Shown: positions 14,991 to 28,017, numbered from the stretch's first letter. The stretch is DNA of 64,000 nucleotides from Acanthochlamys bracteata (GCA_019914995.1 CM034132.1:8860662-8924661); one strand, 5' to 3'. Made by a program: numbers and translations. The notes: generated by a model from the letters alone, not told the origin.

Positions 14991-15745
14991 TATAGTTATC
15001 AGATCCGGACCGATCCGGTCCGAGTTTGCAAAAAAATCGTTTATACAATCGATTCGTTTCGATCCGATTTGACATATTTTGACTCGTTTCAATCCGGTCG
15101 ATCTGTCCACTCGGATCAAACCGAATTAAAATTTTTTAAAATTAATTAAAAAATTTTAAATTGATGATATATTTAATGCAAAATAATTATTAATAGTCCT
15201 ATGTTGAAAAATTATATGTAATTTAGATTTTACATTTGGATGTGATAATACAAAATATAATTGATTATGTCTTATTTGTAAATATCAATTATTAGTGATT
15301 TTTAAATTTTTATATTGTAAAATATTTAGACTCAAATATGTATACCTAAAAAATTTAGTTATATATTTTTTATGATTTATCTATTTTATGATTTAATTTT
15401 TTTCTAATCTCCTAATTTAGTTAAATATTTTTTATTATAAATTTTAGTTATTATTATTATTATTGGTGGCAATACTTTAATTTTCGCTGTGATTGTTATT
15501 GCTATTGTTATTGATAGTAATGCCATAATAAAAATATTCTAATTTTTTGTTATAATTGCTGTTGCTATTATAATTGATAGTGTCATTAGTAGTAGATTTC
15601 TTACTGTAATTATTGTTATTATTAATTAAAAATACTTTAATATTATTGATCCGACGGTTCGATCGGTTGACCCGACGGTTCGACCCGAGAACCGTGATGC
15701 GGACAGTTTTTCGATTGGATGTCCGGTCCGATTCTTACAACTATG
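14991..15745. mobile_element. non-autonomous DNA transposon relic with CCGGACCG ends
   Basis: The left end tatagttatcagatccggac and the right end gtccgattcttacaactat form imperfect inverted repeats of about 21 bases. The interior is AT-rich, with gatccgacggttcgatcgg-type subterminal repeats near the right end and no coding potential. No clear target-site duplication was seen. The superfamily is uncertain. Confidence 0.55.
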
Positions 15746-15836
15746 AGTAAAATATATTTAAATATTCATTAAATTTGACTTAACGCAGACATTATATACA
15801 TATATATATATATATATAAATATAATGCATATATAT

Positions 15837-16108
15837 CCTATACTATTCACATTCTATATGCACTCTCTAACTATTTTTTGCTAGAAAGACTTTCAAATCT
15901 AATTTTTATCGTTGGATATAAAGGATTATGCATTAAAAATATGCTGAAAATTTTCAATCCAATCATATCTTAATTCGACTTTTATTTGGCATTTTGATCA
16001 AACATGTATTCAATCTAGAATATTTCATATATAACGGTAAAAATTAGATTTAAATATTTTTCCGACTAAAAATAGTTGGAGAGTGCACATGAAATGTATG
16101 TAGTGTAG
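15837..16108. mobile_element. foldback/MITE element with ~80-bp inverted repeats
   Basis: The left arm (cctatactattcacattcta...gttggatata) is the reverse complement, with mismatches, of the right arm (tataacggtaaaaattagat...gtatgtagtgta). The arms are about 80 bases each around a spacer of about 110 bases. The element sits between two AT microsatellites (about 15800-15818 and 16119-16133), so a target-site duplication cannot be read. Long inverted repeats suggest a Mutator-like or foldback MITE. Confidence 0.7.
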
Positions 16109-17304
16109 AGAGTACATGTATATATATATATATAAAAAATATATTAATATACTAAATTAATTCAAAATTTTTGTTCTGATATTATACTAATTTATCTTTG
16201 ATAGTATGTTGTACAAATATAAACTTTTTCAAATTGATAAACATGAACAAATGTTGCTATTTAACTCATTAAATTGAAATAATAAAAATAAGTATAGGTA
16301 AAATTAAGTAGAAGGACAAACTAAGAGATGTTAGAGAATGCTTACAAAATAAAAAATTTTGAAATAAAAAATTTTATGAATTTTTAAAAAACAATTTAAT
16401 TTTTTATCTAAAGATTAAACATAATAAGATTTTAAGATATAAAATTTTTTCTGCATTATTTTTTAAAATTTTATAAAGTATTATAAAATAAAAATAAAAA
16501 GTTGAAGTATAAAACTATTTAAAAATATTAACAGTAACATATTCTGGTAAAATAAAAGTTGTAGATATGGATTTTGTTACAATTGAAAGGAAGCGTTAAA
16601 GAGTTTTGAAATAAAATTTTTTTAAAATAAAATATATTTTTATTCTTTATAAAAAATAAGTTTTATTTTTATCTAAAAAGTTAATAAAAATCTACACTAA
16701 AATGATCTTATGTAAAATTTTTTTAATTTTTAATTTTTTAAATAATTTTTAAATATATATTAAAAATATAAAATTAAAATTAAAAAATTAATTTTTTGGT
16801 AAGCTAAGTGAAACAGTTCCAAAAACAGTTTGTTTGGGTTATGGATCAAAACTTGGACGCAACAAAAGTTGACAAATCTAAGAAAACTATAAAGAATGAA
16901 TTTGACCGAGATTTTTAAGGAGCTTTTTCTGTCAGTCAATTGACTTCATTAATTAATCAAATAATTAGTAGTCAATTTCTTAAATGTCCAATTTGTTCCC
17001 TCTTGAAATAATTAGCAAATAATAATGCTGTGCTACCAGAATTAAAAATCATAAACCAAAATATTATACAACCCAATCACTATCCCATCCAACCCAATTA
17101 GATCATAAAAATATATACAATATTTTAATATAAAATAATTCACGTAGTAGTATAAATAATACAAATTGGACATATCAAATAGGATCAAAAGAATTATTAT
17201 GAATTTATTCATAATTAGCAGTGAAGCCTCTTTTATTCCTATAAGCTATTTTTTTAATACAAAACTATTTAGAGCATATTTAACGGCACTTATGAATGGT
17301 TGGG

Positions 17305-17546
17305 GATGTTTAGGAGTGCTTATTGAAAAGAGCTTTCGAAAATAAGAAATATTTTGAGAATTTTTGAAAAATAAGTTTTATTTTTTTTACTTAAAAAAAT
17401 AATAAAAATAACTAATAAGAAAATTTTACGACGTAAAATTTTTTTGCACTTTTAAAATTTTTTTAAAATTCTGTAAAACATTCTAAAATTTTATTGAAAA
17501 ATATAAAATAAAAGATTGGGAAAAAAAAATTCTCCCAAATATGCCC
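17305..17546. mobile_element. AT-rich MITE-like repeat, family A copy
   Basis: Begins taggagtgcttattgaaaag and ends attctcccaaatatgccc, with the family's internal order of blocks, including an inverted ttttacgacgtaaaattt core. Confidence 0.5.
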
Positions 17547-18950
17547 AAAATCAGTCATTTTGTGTTATTTATAGAAAACTTTTCGCTCATCTATTTTATA
17601 TTATATTTTGTAATAAATAGTATAATATTTTATAAAAAAATTTATATTATAAAATTATATTATTATTTTTTAAAGTAATAAAATTAAAGTTATTTTTTGA
17701 AATAAAACTAATATATTTTTCAAAGACAAGCTTGTTTTTTCAAAAAATTGCGATATTGTCATTGAACGTTTTGCTTCTACAAGCAAAGACGCAAACCTAG
17801 AAATTCTAAATACAGATAAGAAAGCTGATATCTTTATGATTGTTAGGTTTTCTTCTTTCTTCAAAAAGGTAGTAAATAAGCCATACACATTTCAAGATCT
17901 GAAGTTTCATAGTTTGGCATTGGTTTTTTTTTCTTTTAAGAATCTCTTGAAATTGAAGTGTCAAACTTCTGATCTGAAAGTTACAATTTCATTTTCTTTG
18001 TTCGGTCTTGGTGCACACATTCATTCATTAAGGTTCTTCAATGTTTGAAATACTTTGCGTGTTTTGGACAAATTTGAAGTTTCTATACATATACGAGGGG
18101 CATTTAAAAATACTTATAAAATATTTTTTTTAAATGAAAGATATATTTTATCTTGTTTCAAGAAACAAATTTTATTTTTTATCTCAAAATATAATAATAA
18201 TAAATAATAATAAAATTTTATAATGTAAAACTTTTTATACTTTTTAAAATCTTAAATAAATTCAGTAAAAATATTATAGTAGATTTATTAGAAAAAATGA
18301 AATAAAATAAAATAAAATGTTACAAATGCAGTGCCAAAGTCTTAATATTATTGAAATTTACTTCCTCATTCTAAATTTGGAGTTTCAGTATTTTGATGAA
18401 TTTCAATTGCCACTTTGTGCTCCACTTCTCTTTTACATCAATTTCTATTTTTATCAAAATTTTTTTCTAAATTTTATTTTACATGTTTTAATTATCATTT
18501 CGAATTTTTATTTTTATCGAACTTAATTTCTTATGAAACTATATTTTTACAAAGTTCATTTTTAAAAAATTCACTTTTACGTAATTCACTTCTATGTTGG
18601 GATAATTGAAGAAAATAAGTTATTTTTTTCAATTCAATATTTTTTATAGTAATAAAAATTATACATATAATTATTCTAATGAATAACTCATATATATTAT
18701 TTAATTTTGAAATAAAATTTTAAAATATCATGTATGATTTTTTTGTACTTAAATTTTAAAATTTATTCCCAAAAGTTATGTCAAACATCTACACTACAAT
18801 CTTCGCATGAAATTTGTCACCGTTTTGAATTATTTTGCAATCAACTGATAGACGAATGATTTAAAATTTTCATACATATTCTAAGGTAAAGTTTGTCAAA
18901 AGATTTGGATTTATTAGTAGAGTAGCACACGTTTGTCACATTACTCGTAG

Positions 18951-19198
18951 GTGTTTAGGATTGCTTTTTTTTAATATTTTTTTTAAATTTTTTATTTTAT
19001 GTTTTTCAATATATATTTTATAAATATATAAAAAATTTATTTAAAAATTTAGAAAGTGTAGAAAAATTCTACGAAATGAGATTTTTTTATTGTATATTTT
19101 TATTATTTTTTTGAAAATAAAAAAAATATAACTCATTTTAAAAAAAAGTAAAAATATTTTTTATTTTAAAAAAGTTATATTTTATAAACACCGTCGAA
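18951..19198. mobile_element. AT-rich MITE-like repeat, family A copy (opposite orientation)
   Basis: Starts gtgtttaggattgctttt and ends ttataaacaccgtcgaac. The internal blocks match family A copies in reverse-complement order. Confidence 0.5.
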
Positions 19199-20106
19199 CA
19201 GCTTTAGAGGCCATTTTAACGTGTTGGTATTAAAATAACTCAACCAGATTCGATCAAATTAGTCAAATCAGATCTAACTTGGGTTAACTTCCACCTTACT
19301 GGCCACCTCCACCAAGAGCAGAATAAAGAACACCTTAAAGTCATATTTTATTTTCTTAAAAATAAGTTTTATAAAAGTGAATTTTATAAAAATAAAATTT
19401 CATAAAATATGATCAGATAAAAATATAATCTCAAAAAATAGTTAGTATATATGAAGTAAAGTTTAGAACATGATTTTGATAAAGATACAATTTAGTGCTG
19501 AAGTAAAAATGATAATCAGAATAATAACTGACATATTTAAAATAATTAAATTTAAAATTTAAAGAGATGAGTGAAATTTTGTGAAATTGAAACATGCTTT
19601 AAATCTAAATTTAAATAGGCTTACGTAAATTTTTGTTTCTAATGAAGTATTCTTTAGAAGGGGCAGGAATAAAAAAATAAATCGAATTATGAATATTTTT
19701 ATCTAGACTTTAAAAAGCGTTTTAAAAAATAAATTTTCAAAAATAAATTTTAAAAACAAAATTTTGATAATAAATTTAGTTTTGTGTTTATTTATTATTA
19801 AAATGAGTTTAAAAATTAATTTATTAACATAATTAAAGTATAAGTAAAATTATTGACAAAATTTTAAATTAAAATTTTATATTTAGTTTATTTTAACATG
19901 AGTTATATAAAAGTTTTGACGATAAAATATGACTTCAAACTATAGTTCAACACGCACTAACTCGGATTCAAAATCAGTTACCAAATTGGACACGGTTAAG
20001 ATCTAAAGTTCTTACCAGTCGAGCCAGTTTCTAAAACGAGCCAAGCCGGTATCTTCTCGTAACAAGGTGTAACGTTACCGGTTATCCAACCGGTCACCGC
20101 TCCTAG

Positions 20107-20651
20107 AGGATGGCAAAAATCGATCCGATCCGAAATCGATCCGAAAAAATCGGATTCGGATCAAACCTTAGACAGGTTTGGGTCGATCCGAAAATGACTC
20201 AAAAATTTAAACAGATTCGGATCGGGTTCGGATTGATCAAAAAATGACCCGTTTAACTATTTATATAGTATATATTATTTAAAAATTAGAAAAAAATAGC
20301 AAAAAATTTAAATTTAATTTGTATATATATATATATATTTAATTTATTTTAATTTTAACTAATTTTTATTTAATTTATAAATTTGTCAAAATTAATATTT
20401 TTTCTTTTTAAATACATCATAATTAATAATTTTGATATATTATTATTAAAAATTAATATTTATAATTTTTATTTAATAATTTAATTATTAAATAGGTCGA
20501 TCCGAATTTGATCTGATTATAAATAGGTTGGATTAGGATTGACAATTTTGACCCATATAAATAAACGAATCGAATTAAAATTAAATATTTTTGATCCAAT
20601 TATTATATGGATCGATCCAGAATCGATCTATAAACTCATATTGCCATCCCT
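20107..20651. mobile_element. non-autonomous element with GGATGGCAA/TTGCCATCC ends (family C)
   Basis: The terminal ggatggcaa and ttgccatccc are inverted repeats, flanked inside by gatcgatccgatccg-type repeats on both sides and an AT-rich centre. A related copy lies in opposite orientation at 36865-37358. The ends resemble hAT-type MITEs, but no 8-bp target duplication is clear. Its right end is only about 120 bases from the PMI upstream ORF, so it probably forms part of the PMI promoter region. Confidence 0.65.
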
Positions 20652-20769
20652 AACCGCCCCCGATTCGAATTCCCTTCTTTTCTTTCTTACTTCTAAGTCG
20701 TTGTTTTCCCATTTAAGAAACTAACAAACAAACTCTTCAATCTCTTCTCTTCTCGCTTTAAATTCATTC

Positions 20770-20835
20770 ATGGCGCTCGATCGAAGACTACTGCTTCTTC
20801 ACTCGCTTCGCATCTGTACAACTCCCCGGCGATAA
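20770..20835 (+). promoter_or_regulatory. upstream ORF (21 codons) in the PMI leader
   Basis: ATG at 20770 opens a 21-residue peptide (MALDRRLLLLHSLRICTT followed by PRR). It ends at TAA 20833-20835, two bases before the PMI start codon. The upstream ATG has no purine at -3 but G at +4; the main ATG has A at -3 and G at +4. If the transcript starts upstream of 20770, this uORF could lower PMI translation or make it depend on leaky scanning or reinitiation. The transcription start is not known. Confidence 0.55.
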
Positions 20836-20837
20836 CG

Positions 20838-23800
20838 ATGGAGAATTTAAATTCGAAGAGAAGGGTTGTGAGGCTTCGGTGTTGTGTGCAGAACTACGAC
20901 TGGGGAAAACAAGGAGAGGAATCAACTGTTGCTCGATTGTTCGCTAGAAATCATTGTACCGAAGAAGGATTGGCTGGTATTGAGTTGGCGAAGCCCTACG
21001 CGGAGTTGTGGATGGGAACGCACCCAACGGGGGCTTCCGAGATAATTGGTGAAGAAGAACAGGAAGCAGGAGAGAATGGGAATGGGAATGGTGTTGTTAC
21101 GTTGAAGGAGTTCATTGAGAGAAATCCTGAAGTAATCGGTGAAGCAGCGTTGCAACGGTGGGGGCGTGACTTACCCTTCTTGTTCAAGGTGCTAGTGAAT
21201 TTGTTCCAGTTTTTGTTTTATTTATTTATTTTTTTTGAATGTAGTTTTTGAGGTTGGTTTCTTTGTTTTTCTACTCGAGAGTTGAGAGTTCTGTTTTTCT
21301 TTTTTTCCTTTCGAGTGGGGTTTGCTCCATAATGCTTTGCTTTTCCGTTAGATCTTTTCTTTTTGTTTGATGTTGTTTTTAGGATTGGATTTCTCATGAG
21401 GCGGAAGTATTTATTCATTTTCTTTTCTACTAAAGAGTGCGGATTTTGTTGTTTGTTTCCTTTTTCTTTTTTTGGAAAGAGGTTTTATCATGATTTTGTT
21501 TTTCTAACCAGATTTATGGTTCTTAGATTGCTTTTTTTTTTAAAAATGATTCTTAGATTACTTGAGTGTTCTGGAATTGGATATGTTGTATTCATTGCTA
21601 GATGGAAATTTCTTTCCTTCTTCTTTCTAACATTAAACCTGTTTTCTGATTTTTTTTGTCCCCTCAAATTTTGACCGAAGAGTGAGGGAGAAATTCTGAA
21701 TTGAAGATTTGCTTTGTTGAGGTGATTATTGGGTGGGTGATTTAATCATATATTTGGTGAAAAGCAATTATGATTAGTGAAGCTCTTTTTTGGTACCTAT
21801 AATATTTTCAGTCTTTTTGGTTAGTACTTCTCAAATCATACAGCAGTAAAGATGATTTTCTAATAGTTCAGGAAGTTCTAGGAATGGTTTTATGTCAGAA
21901 TGACATAATCATTGATTAAATGAGGTCCTTATTTGGTAAAGAAAAATCTTCTAATTTTGCTCATTGGGAGACTGATTAGGAATAGAAAGAGCTTTAGTTT
22001 CTGAGTACTGATTTGAATGTGCAAGGGGAGCAGAGAAATTTCTAGGCACTGACGTGGTATTTCTAGTTTTTTAGTTCCATTGGAACTTTGTTGAATTTCA
22101 TTTTGTGATCATCTGAAGTGAATGTCTCTTGTGGTGGTTGGTTGCAGGTGCTATCCGTGGCCAAGGCTTTGTCCATACAAGCGCATCCTGACAAGGAGCT
22201 GGCACAAGCTCTGCATGAGGTGCAACCGAGTGTGTACAAAGACAGCAACCACAAGCCTGAGATGGCAATTGCATTGACAGAGTTCAGAGCTCTATGTGGC
22301 TTTATTAGTGGTGAGGTATGAATTCGTGAATATTGTACACCTGTTACATGCGTACGTCATTCTTTATCTAGTTGTTGTGACAACTTACGAGCAGTTTAGT
22401 GAGGCTTCTTCTTTTGAATGTGCACGTGTCTTGTTTGTTTTAACCTATATTTGCGAATTCTAATTGTTATGGATAAGTTTTGAGTTTTATGCTCTATGGT
22501 TGGTGCATGGTGGATTCCTCTAAAGATCAGGTTTGACTTGGCCATAGTAGTATGTCCTTATTAAGATTTGTTCATCAACTTACTAGTTGATAAGAAATTT
22601 AGGCGAATTTGTCCTGTTTGTGGTTGTAGGATCTAATTCCTTTGGTTGTCTTTAAAATGGAGGTCCGCCATTATTCACTTAGTGCTTTTATGCTCTACTT
22701 TTCTTGCTCTTTAAAATGGTGGTCCGTCATTGTCTTGGTGGTGTCATTTTTTTGACCCTATTACTATCTTGTGCTTCTAGGGATTTGCTAGCCTTTTCAA
22801 AGAAGAGGATAATTTTCTCCAACATTGATTTTGATTGTGATACACTTGTACTAAATTGAGTTGTAATATGCGAATAGTTGTAACTAATTATTTATGATGT
22901 TGAGAGGTTAATTCAATTCGCCTACTATTTACTTATTCATTCCCTCATTTACTGGTACTCTGGATTTGGATATTGTAGTTTTCATTTTTTGTTTATATTT
23001 TCACTTTATCAATTCTACGTCATGGATTCTCCCTCTTGAAATAATTGTACTAGAAACCTTTGATGGAACAATATAGAGAGAAGAGAAAGACCTAAATATG
23101 ATTTTTATAAATTTAGAAAAAAAAGCCTACGGTAGTGTATCTAGAGAAGTACTTTAGTGTAAAAAAAGCCTAAATATTATATAAAAATCACTACAAAAAA
23201 GTACAATAGAGTAGTCACTCAAGTACATGTAATATGATATTAGTAGAGAGTTTTTTCTTATTATAGGTTTACATAAATGTTTAGCTTTAAATCCTTGTCT
23301 ATTTGCATAATTTTAGTTGACGAGAAAAAAAAAAATTGAAATGTTGAAAAAGTACTTTAGAATCTAAGAGTCTTAAAATTAAGTAGGACTAACAATACAT
23401 ACATTGTCATTTTTATAAATATTAAAATGACGATAATACTATTATTGCCATAGAGGATTGTGCTTACCACAAAAGTGATAGTTTAAATATTTAGATCCGA
23501 TTATTCATAAAAACAAAATTGAAAAAAATGTTATGTATAGAATTAAAACATGATAGATGAAATAGCGATATTCTACCGAAATTTTGTTTGATAAGAAATT
23601 TTCTTTAATTTCAAGAGATCAGTTTTATAGAACAGTAATTCGGTCTATAATATTATACGGTAGTGAATGCTGGCTTATTAAAGATCTAAATGTATATAAT
23701 GATAAATGTAGCGAAAATGAGGATCTTAAGATAAATGTATGTGTAACTAGAATGGACAAAATTCGAAGAGAATATACGCCAAGAAACAGCTGTGATGCTG

Positions 23801-26800
23801 GTCAAGGACAAGGAAAGGTAGGCTTAGGGGTCCGAACATGTCTTACGTATACCAAAAGATGTTGTAGTGCATAAGAATGATGCGTTTTTATTTGAACACA
23901 TTAGGAGAAAAAATGGTAGGCCAAAATTAACTTGGCCTAGGATGGTGGCGAAGAATTTAGAGGAATTGACTGAATCTAGTTTATAATCCTACGAAATAGA
24001 AAAAACGGATTTTGTAGCCGACACCACTCAAGTGGGATAAAGGCTTAGTTTGTTGTTGTTGTATTGGAAGCCTTTGACATTATGAATCTATAAGCAACTT
24101 ATTTTCTTCTTCTTTGTGAATTATGCTGTCGAATCTTACAACTATGTGCATCTTCTGCATCCTACTAGCAATGAAAGAGTGTAATACCACTAAATAGAGG
24201 ATGACTGGCCATTATAGACTTTCTAATTTTCCTCAGAATTTCTGCAGGAACTGGATGATATTCTTGTTAGCATCCCTGAGCTTTCTGAACTGCTTAATGA
24301 CAGCTATACAAGCAATTCTAGGCAAATGAATGGTAATGGTGAAAGCCATGTAGTCAAGAATGGAGACCTTGATAAGAAAGAAATTCTCCCATCATCCTTT
24401 ACAAAACTTATGTCAGCAAGCAAAGAGACTGTCTCTACACTTATTTCTAAAATCAAAGCTCGTTTAAGTGCAGAAAGTAAGGTAACTGAGCTATAATTAT
24501 GCATAATTTGGGAGTCCCTTGAAATTCTGTGAAATATTACCCTGTATGCTTTTTATTTTACATGCGAGATGGTTATGTATGTTTCTCTACCATTCTGGAC
24601 CTAAGAGCTCCATTGTTTCTCTTCTCATTCACTTATCTGACTTGCGTATAAATCAATCTACTGTAGAGATCAGAAATTATTGAAGAAAAAACAAGAGTCT
24701 GAATTCATATTTCCTTATGTGAAAAGAAGAACGCTTGGCTATGAGGATAACATATAATTGATGTTCACCATTGTTAGTCCTACTTGAATGCCATTTTTAT
24801 GGACCTACAAAGATTATGCAAGATGTTTTTAGATTCTTTGGTCAATTGCTTTAACGTATGTGGATAAACTTGCGCATTTTTTGCGGATGTAGTTGTGTCT
24901 GTCACTATGGGGCTTACTTTAGAAAAGATATAGGGATAAGGTTCAATAAAAGATAAACTTATGGTTGCATTTTTCATTGGACAATTGGTTGTATGTTATT
25001 GGTTACCGACATGGCGACATCATTATTTAGTGCCTTGCCTTCAAATAATTAAATTTGTGTTTAGAGTGGAGCGCTCAAGTTAGCTGACTTTTGATGGTTG
25101 TTTAAAGTGTATTTAGATACATTTGAACATTCAAGGTTTGTATATTTGCAATATTTGACCCGATTTAGAGTTAGTAGTCTTTTCGCATTATCTCAATGAT
25201 ATGGTGCTATAACACTTTGAAAGAAGGTTGAATGATTGTTATGAAATCAGCAAAACTGATTTTCTGCAAGGGGATTCTAGAATCTGTGCCTTGAATTTGT
25301 AAAGAAGCCTTCTACAGTACTAAAGCTACTGTCTAAACCTATTCCTTCTTGAATCACAGATGTGTTTCTTATGAATACATATCACAAGTACTTTATGATA
25401 GGCAACAAGGAACTGTTTCATTAAGCTTTCTAATTGGAGATGTTTGTGTACTTTTGATTTTTTGCAGTGGTACACCTAGCTGCTTCTTATACACGTTTTG
25501 CAGCCATCTCATTTTTTGGTTCCCTGTTGGAATTATCTCTATGGTTAGAAAGTTTATCAAAGTTTTTACTTAAATGCCAAGTTCCTAACTTTCCAACTGT
25601 TTTATGACATACCTTGAATCAGGTTAGGATCTTAACGGAGAAAGAGAAGCTAATCTTACTATTAGAGAAGCAATACCCAGAAGATGTTGGAGTTTTAGCT
25701 GCTTTTTTCCTTAATTATGTTAAGCTTAATCCTGGAGAAGCTGTGTACATCAGTGCTAATGAGCCTCATGCATATATTTCTGGTGAATGCATTGAGTGCA
25801 TGGCTACATCAGATAATGTTGTGCGTGCGGGGCTAACTCCAAAATATAGAGATGTTCAAACTCTTTGTTCAATGCTTACATACAAGCAGGTAACTATCGA
25901 AACACTTCAAGTGCATCTAGTATAATACTGTTGATTTTCTTGATTGTTCCCAACTTCTTTTGGTGGAGGTTGTTTCATCAGTTCTTATCTTAATGATTCC
26001 AAAGTAAACAGTTAGATCATGCCATTTTGTGTTGGATTCATTGACTTAATTTGCAATAGCTTTACATTTCCATGGCCTTGCTGTAAGTGGGCAGATCATG
26101 CTTGTCAAAACATGTACCTCGGGATGCTTATTAGAAATTCTAAGTAAACCTTTTCTTGTTTCAACAATCAATACACTATCAATAAAAGAAAGTCTATTTT
26201 GCTTTTGTGTGATTTTTGATCTATTGAGGTTTGAACTCTTTGATATAAAAAGTGAGCAAGCTTCAAGCAGGTAGCTGGATGGGCTTTATTTTGCATTTTG
26301 GTATGGTACCTGAATGTGTTGGGAACTAGAATGCATTTGAATAATACTGAAGAAGTATTTGGTTTCTCAAGCACTAAAATCTGAAGTATCAAAAGTCGAA
26401 ACTCTCGATTCCGTTCCTAGTACGCGAATCCGTAGGGGCAATCTTAGGAGGTATTAAGTTTTGTGTAAGTGAAACAAGGTTGACCATGATATCAGTGTAA
26501 CTAAACTGTCTTTGATTTTGGATATCAGATTTGACTCATGGCTCTTGAAGCCACATTCTTTCTTGAATGTCGGTAGCATTTGTTGACAACCTGCAGTAAT
26601 CATGAGTTCAAGTACTAACTTTGCATTAACATCAAAACTCCTCCTACTTTTTTGATTTGGAATATTTTAATGAGGATAGATTAACATGGTTATGTACATC
26701 CTATACCAAGAGGTAGAACATATCAGTTGTTAAAAGCAGGGAAAGGATGGATAAAGAAGGTTAACAAATGATTCTTCTCTAGGGGCTTTCTAAGGGTTGG

Positions 26801-28017
26801 TGTGTGGTTGAGTTTGAGTTTGATATCCATTTGCAATTAGGATAGATTCTCTGGGACATGGTACATTTGTTCTTTGTAAACTAATAACAAATGTGATCAT
26901 GTAATACATTAGATGCCTTACATTCTACCTACTTCAGTACTGTACATCTCTTAAATACTTTAACTTTTATGAGTTCATAGTTACAGAGGCTTATGTCTGT
27001 CTTTCAAAATTGGTCTACGGTAGAGGTGGAGATTTATATAAGCCTAGCAGGATGAGTCCAACATTTTAACCCTTATGCATAGAAGAGTTGCTAAAGGGGA
27101 GATTCCTGGCTTTTGGAGATGCAAAGCTTTCCTGTATAAAGTTGTAGCTGCCTATTTACTAATCCCCCAAAGTCGGGTCAGGAAGGAGGTTCCAACAAAG
27201 TGTTTTTCCGCTTAATCATATCATTTACTGAGTATTACGCTTAGTTTTGACCCCTTATCAGTAATTTAGTAGCCGTCTATTTGGTATGATATTGGAGGCT
27301 TCTGAGCTTTTTGACTTGATTGTGAAGGGCATGTCCTCATTAACAACCCATGAGAAATTTACAAGAGCAATGCATGTACTTTTCTACAATTTAGGCACAA
27401 GAGGGTCTAATTTATCTAACAATTGAATTATATGTTGATATTTAATCACCCATATAGCTGGAGCTGGAGTAGTTATCTTACTCATCTGCATATTTAAATT
27501 GCTCTGAGCTAATTTTTTAATGTTTCATACTGAAGATCACTTGCAAGTTTATGTTGGAATTGTTTCATAGAGAAACAGGTTTTTTATGACTTGTGCATAA
27601 GGAAATTAAGGCAAGTCATGCATTTATACTAGCTACTTGACTCACTGATTCTAAAGTTATAATTGTAAAATTATGACCTTGTTTTATTGAATGCAGGGAT
27701 TTCCTGAAGTTATGAAAGGTGTTTCTCTTAACCAATACATAACACGATATACTCCTCCGTTCGAAGAATTTGAAGTTGACAGGGTTCTGCTTCCCAGGCA
27801 TGAGTCTATGAACTTTCCTGAAGTCCCTGGCCCGTCTATTTTCATTGTTGTGTCTGGTGAGGGGAGTTTGAATGTAGAGTATGACATGACTGAAGATAAA
27901 GTGGTGGAAGGCCATGTATATTTTGTTCCTGCTGGTTGTGAATTAAGAGTTACAGCTTCTGCAGTTGGAGGTTTACAACTTTTCAGAGCTGGAGTAAATA
28001 GCAGCAGCTTGTTCTAG
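20838..28017 (+). CDS. PMI: mannose-6-phosphate isomerase, type I
   Basis: Exons 20838-21188, 22148-22315, 24248-24481, 25623-25889 and 27697-28017, all phase 0, give 446 residues, normal for plant type I phosphomannose isomerase. The enzyme interconverts fructose-6-P and mannose-6-P and so supplies GDP-mannose for ascorbate, N-glycans and wall polymers, presumably in the cytosol (no targeting signal seen). The N-terminal [11 protein letters not shown] is the family start. Zinc ligands are visible: Gln128 and His130 in IQAHPDK, Glu155 in HKPEMA, His300 in NEPHAY. The [14 protein letters not shown] active-site signature covers Arg319. The Ser/Lys-rich stretch in exon 3 (about residues 190-250) is the usual variable insert. 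The start ATG has a strong context and is preceded by a uORF. Introns 2 and 4 are long, and intron 2 holds a LINE fragment. Confidence 0.95.
23060..24063 (+). mobile_element. decayed RTE-clade LINE, 5'-truncated, in PMI intron 2
   Basis: Translated pieces in several frames match the reverse transcriptase of plant RTE LINEs: [15 protein letters not shown] near 23090 (family FIDLEKAYD), LGSIIHKNK near 23490, [18 protein letters not shown] at about 23610-23675, and RMDKIRREY near 23750. A late piece [19 protein letters not shown] lies near 23915. The 3' end gtagccgacaccactcaagt followed by gggataaaggctt and a ttg-repeat tail is typical for RTE elements. Frames are interrupted many times and the 5' part is missing, so it is an old dead copy. 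Same orientation as the host gene. Confidence 0.85.

Larger units (their letters stand above)
14660..20769. other. gene-free repeat block between DXS-like and PMI genes
   Basis: About 6 kb without a believable coding region; short frames here are all AT-rich noise. It separates two divergently transcribed genes and is largely built from non-autonomous DNA-transposon relics: an element with gatccggaccg ends (14991-15745), a foldback element (15837-16108), several AT-rich family A copies (about 16328-19198) and a ggatggcaa-ended element (20107-20651). Confidence 0.7.

Noticed and set aside
17670-18609. Several 60-72 codon frames in the 17.7-18.6 kb AT-rich region
   Set aside because: Phe/Leu/Ile/Lys-rich translations of AT-rich repeats; no codon bias or domain.
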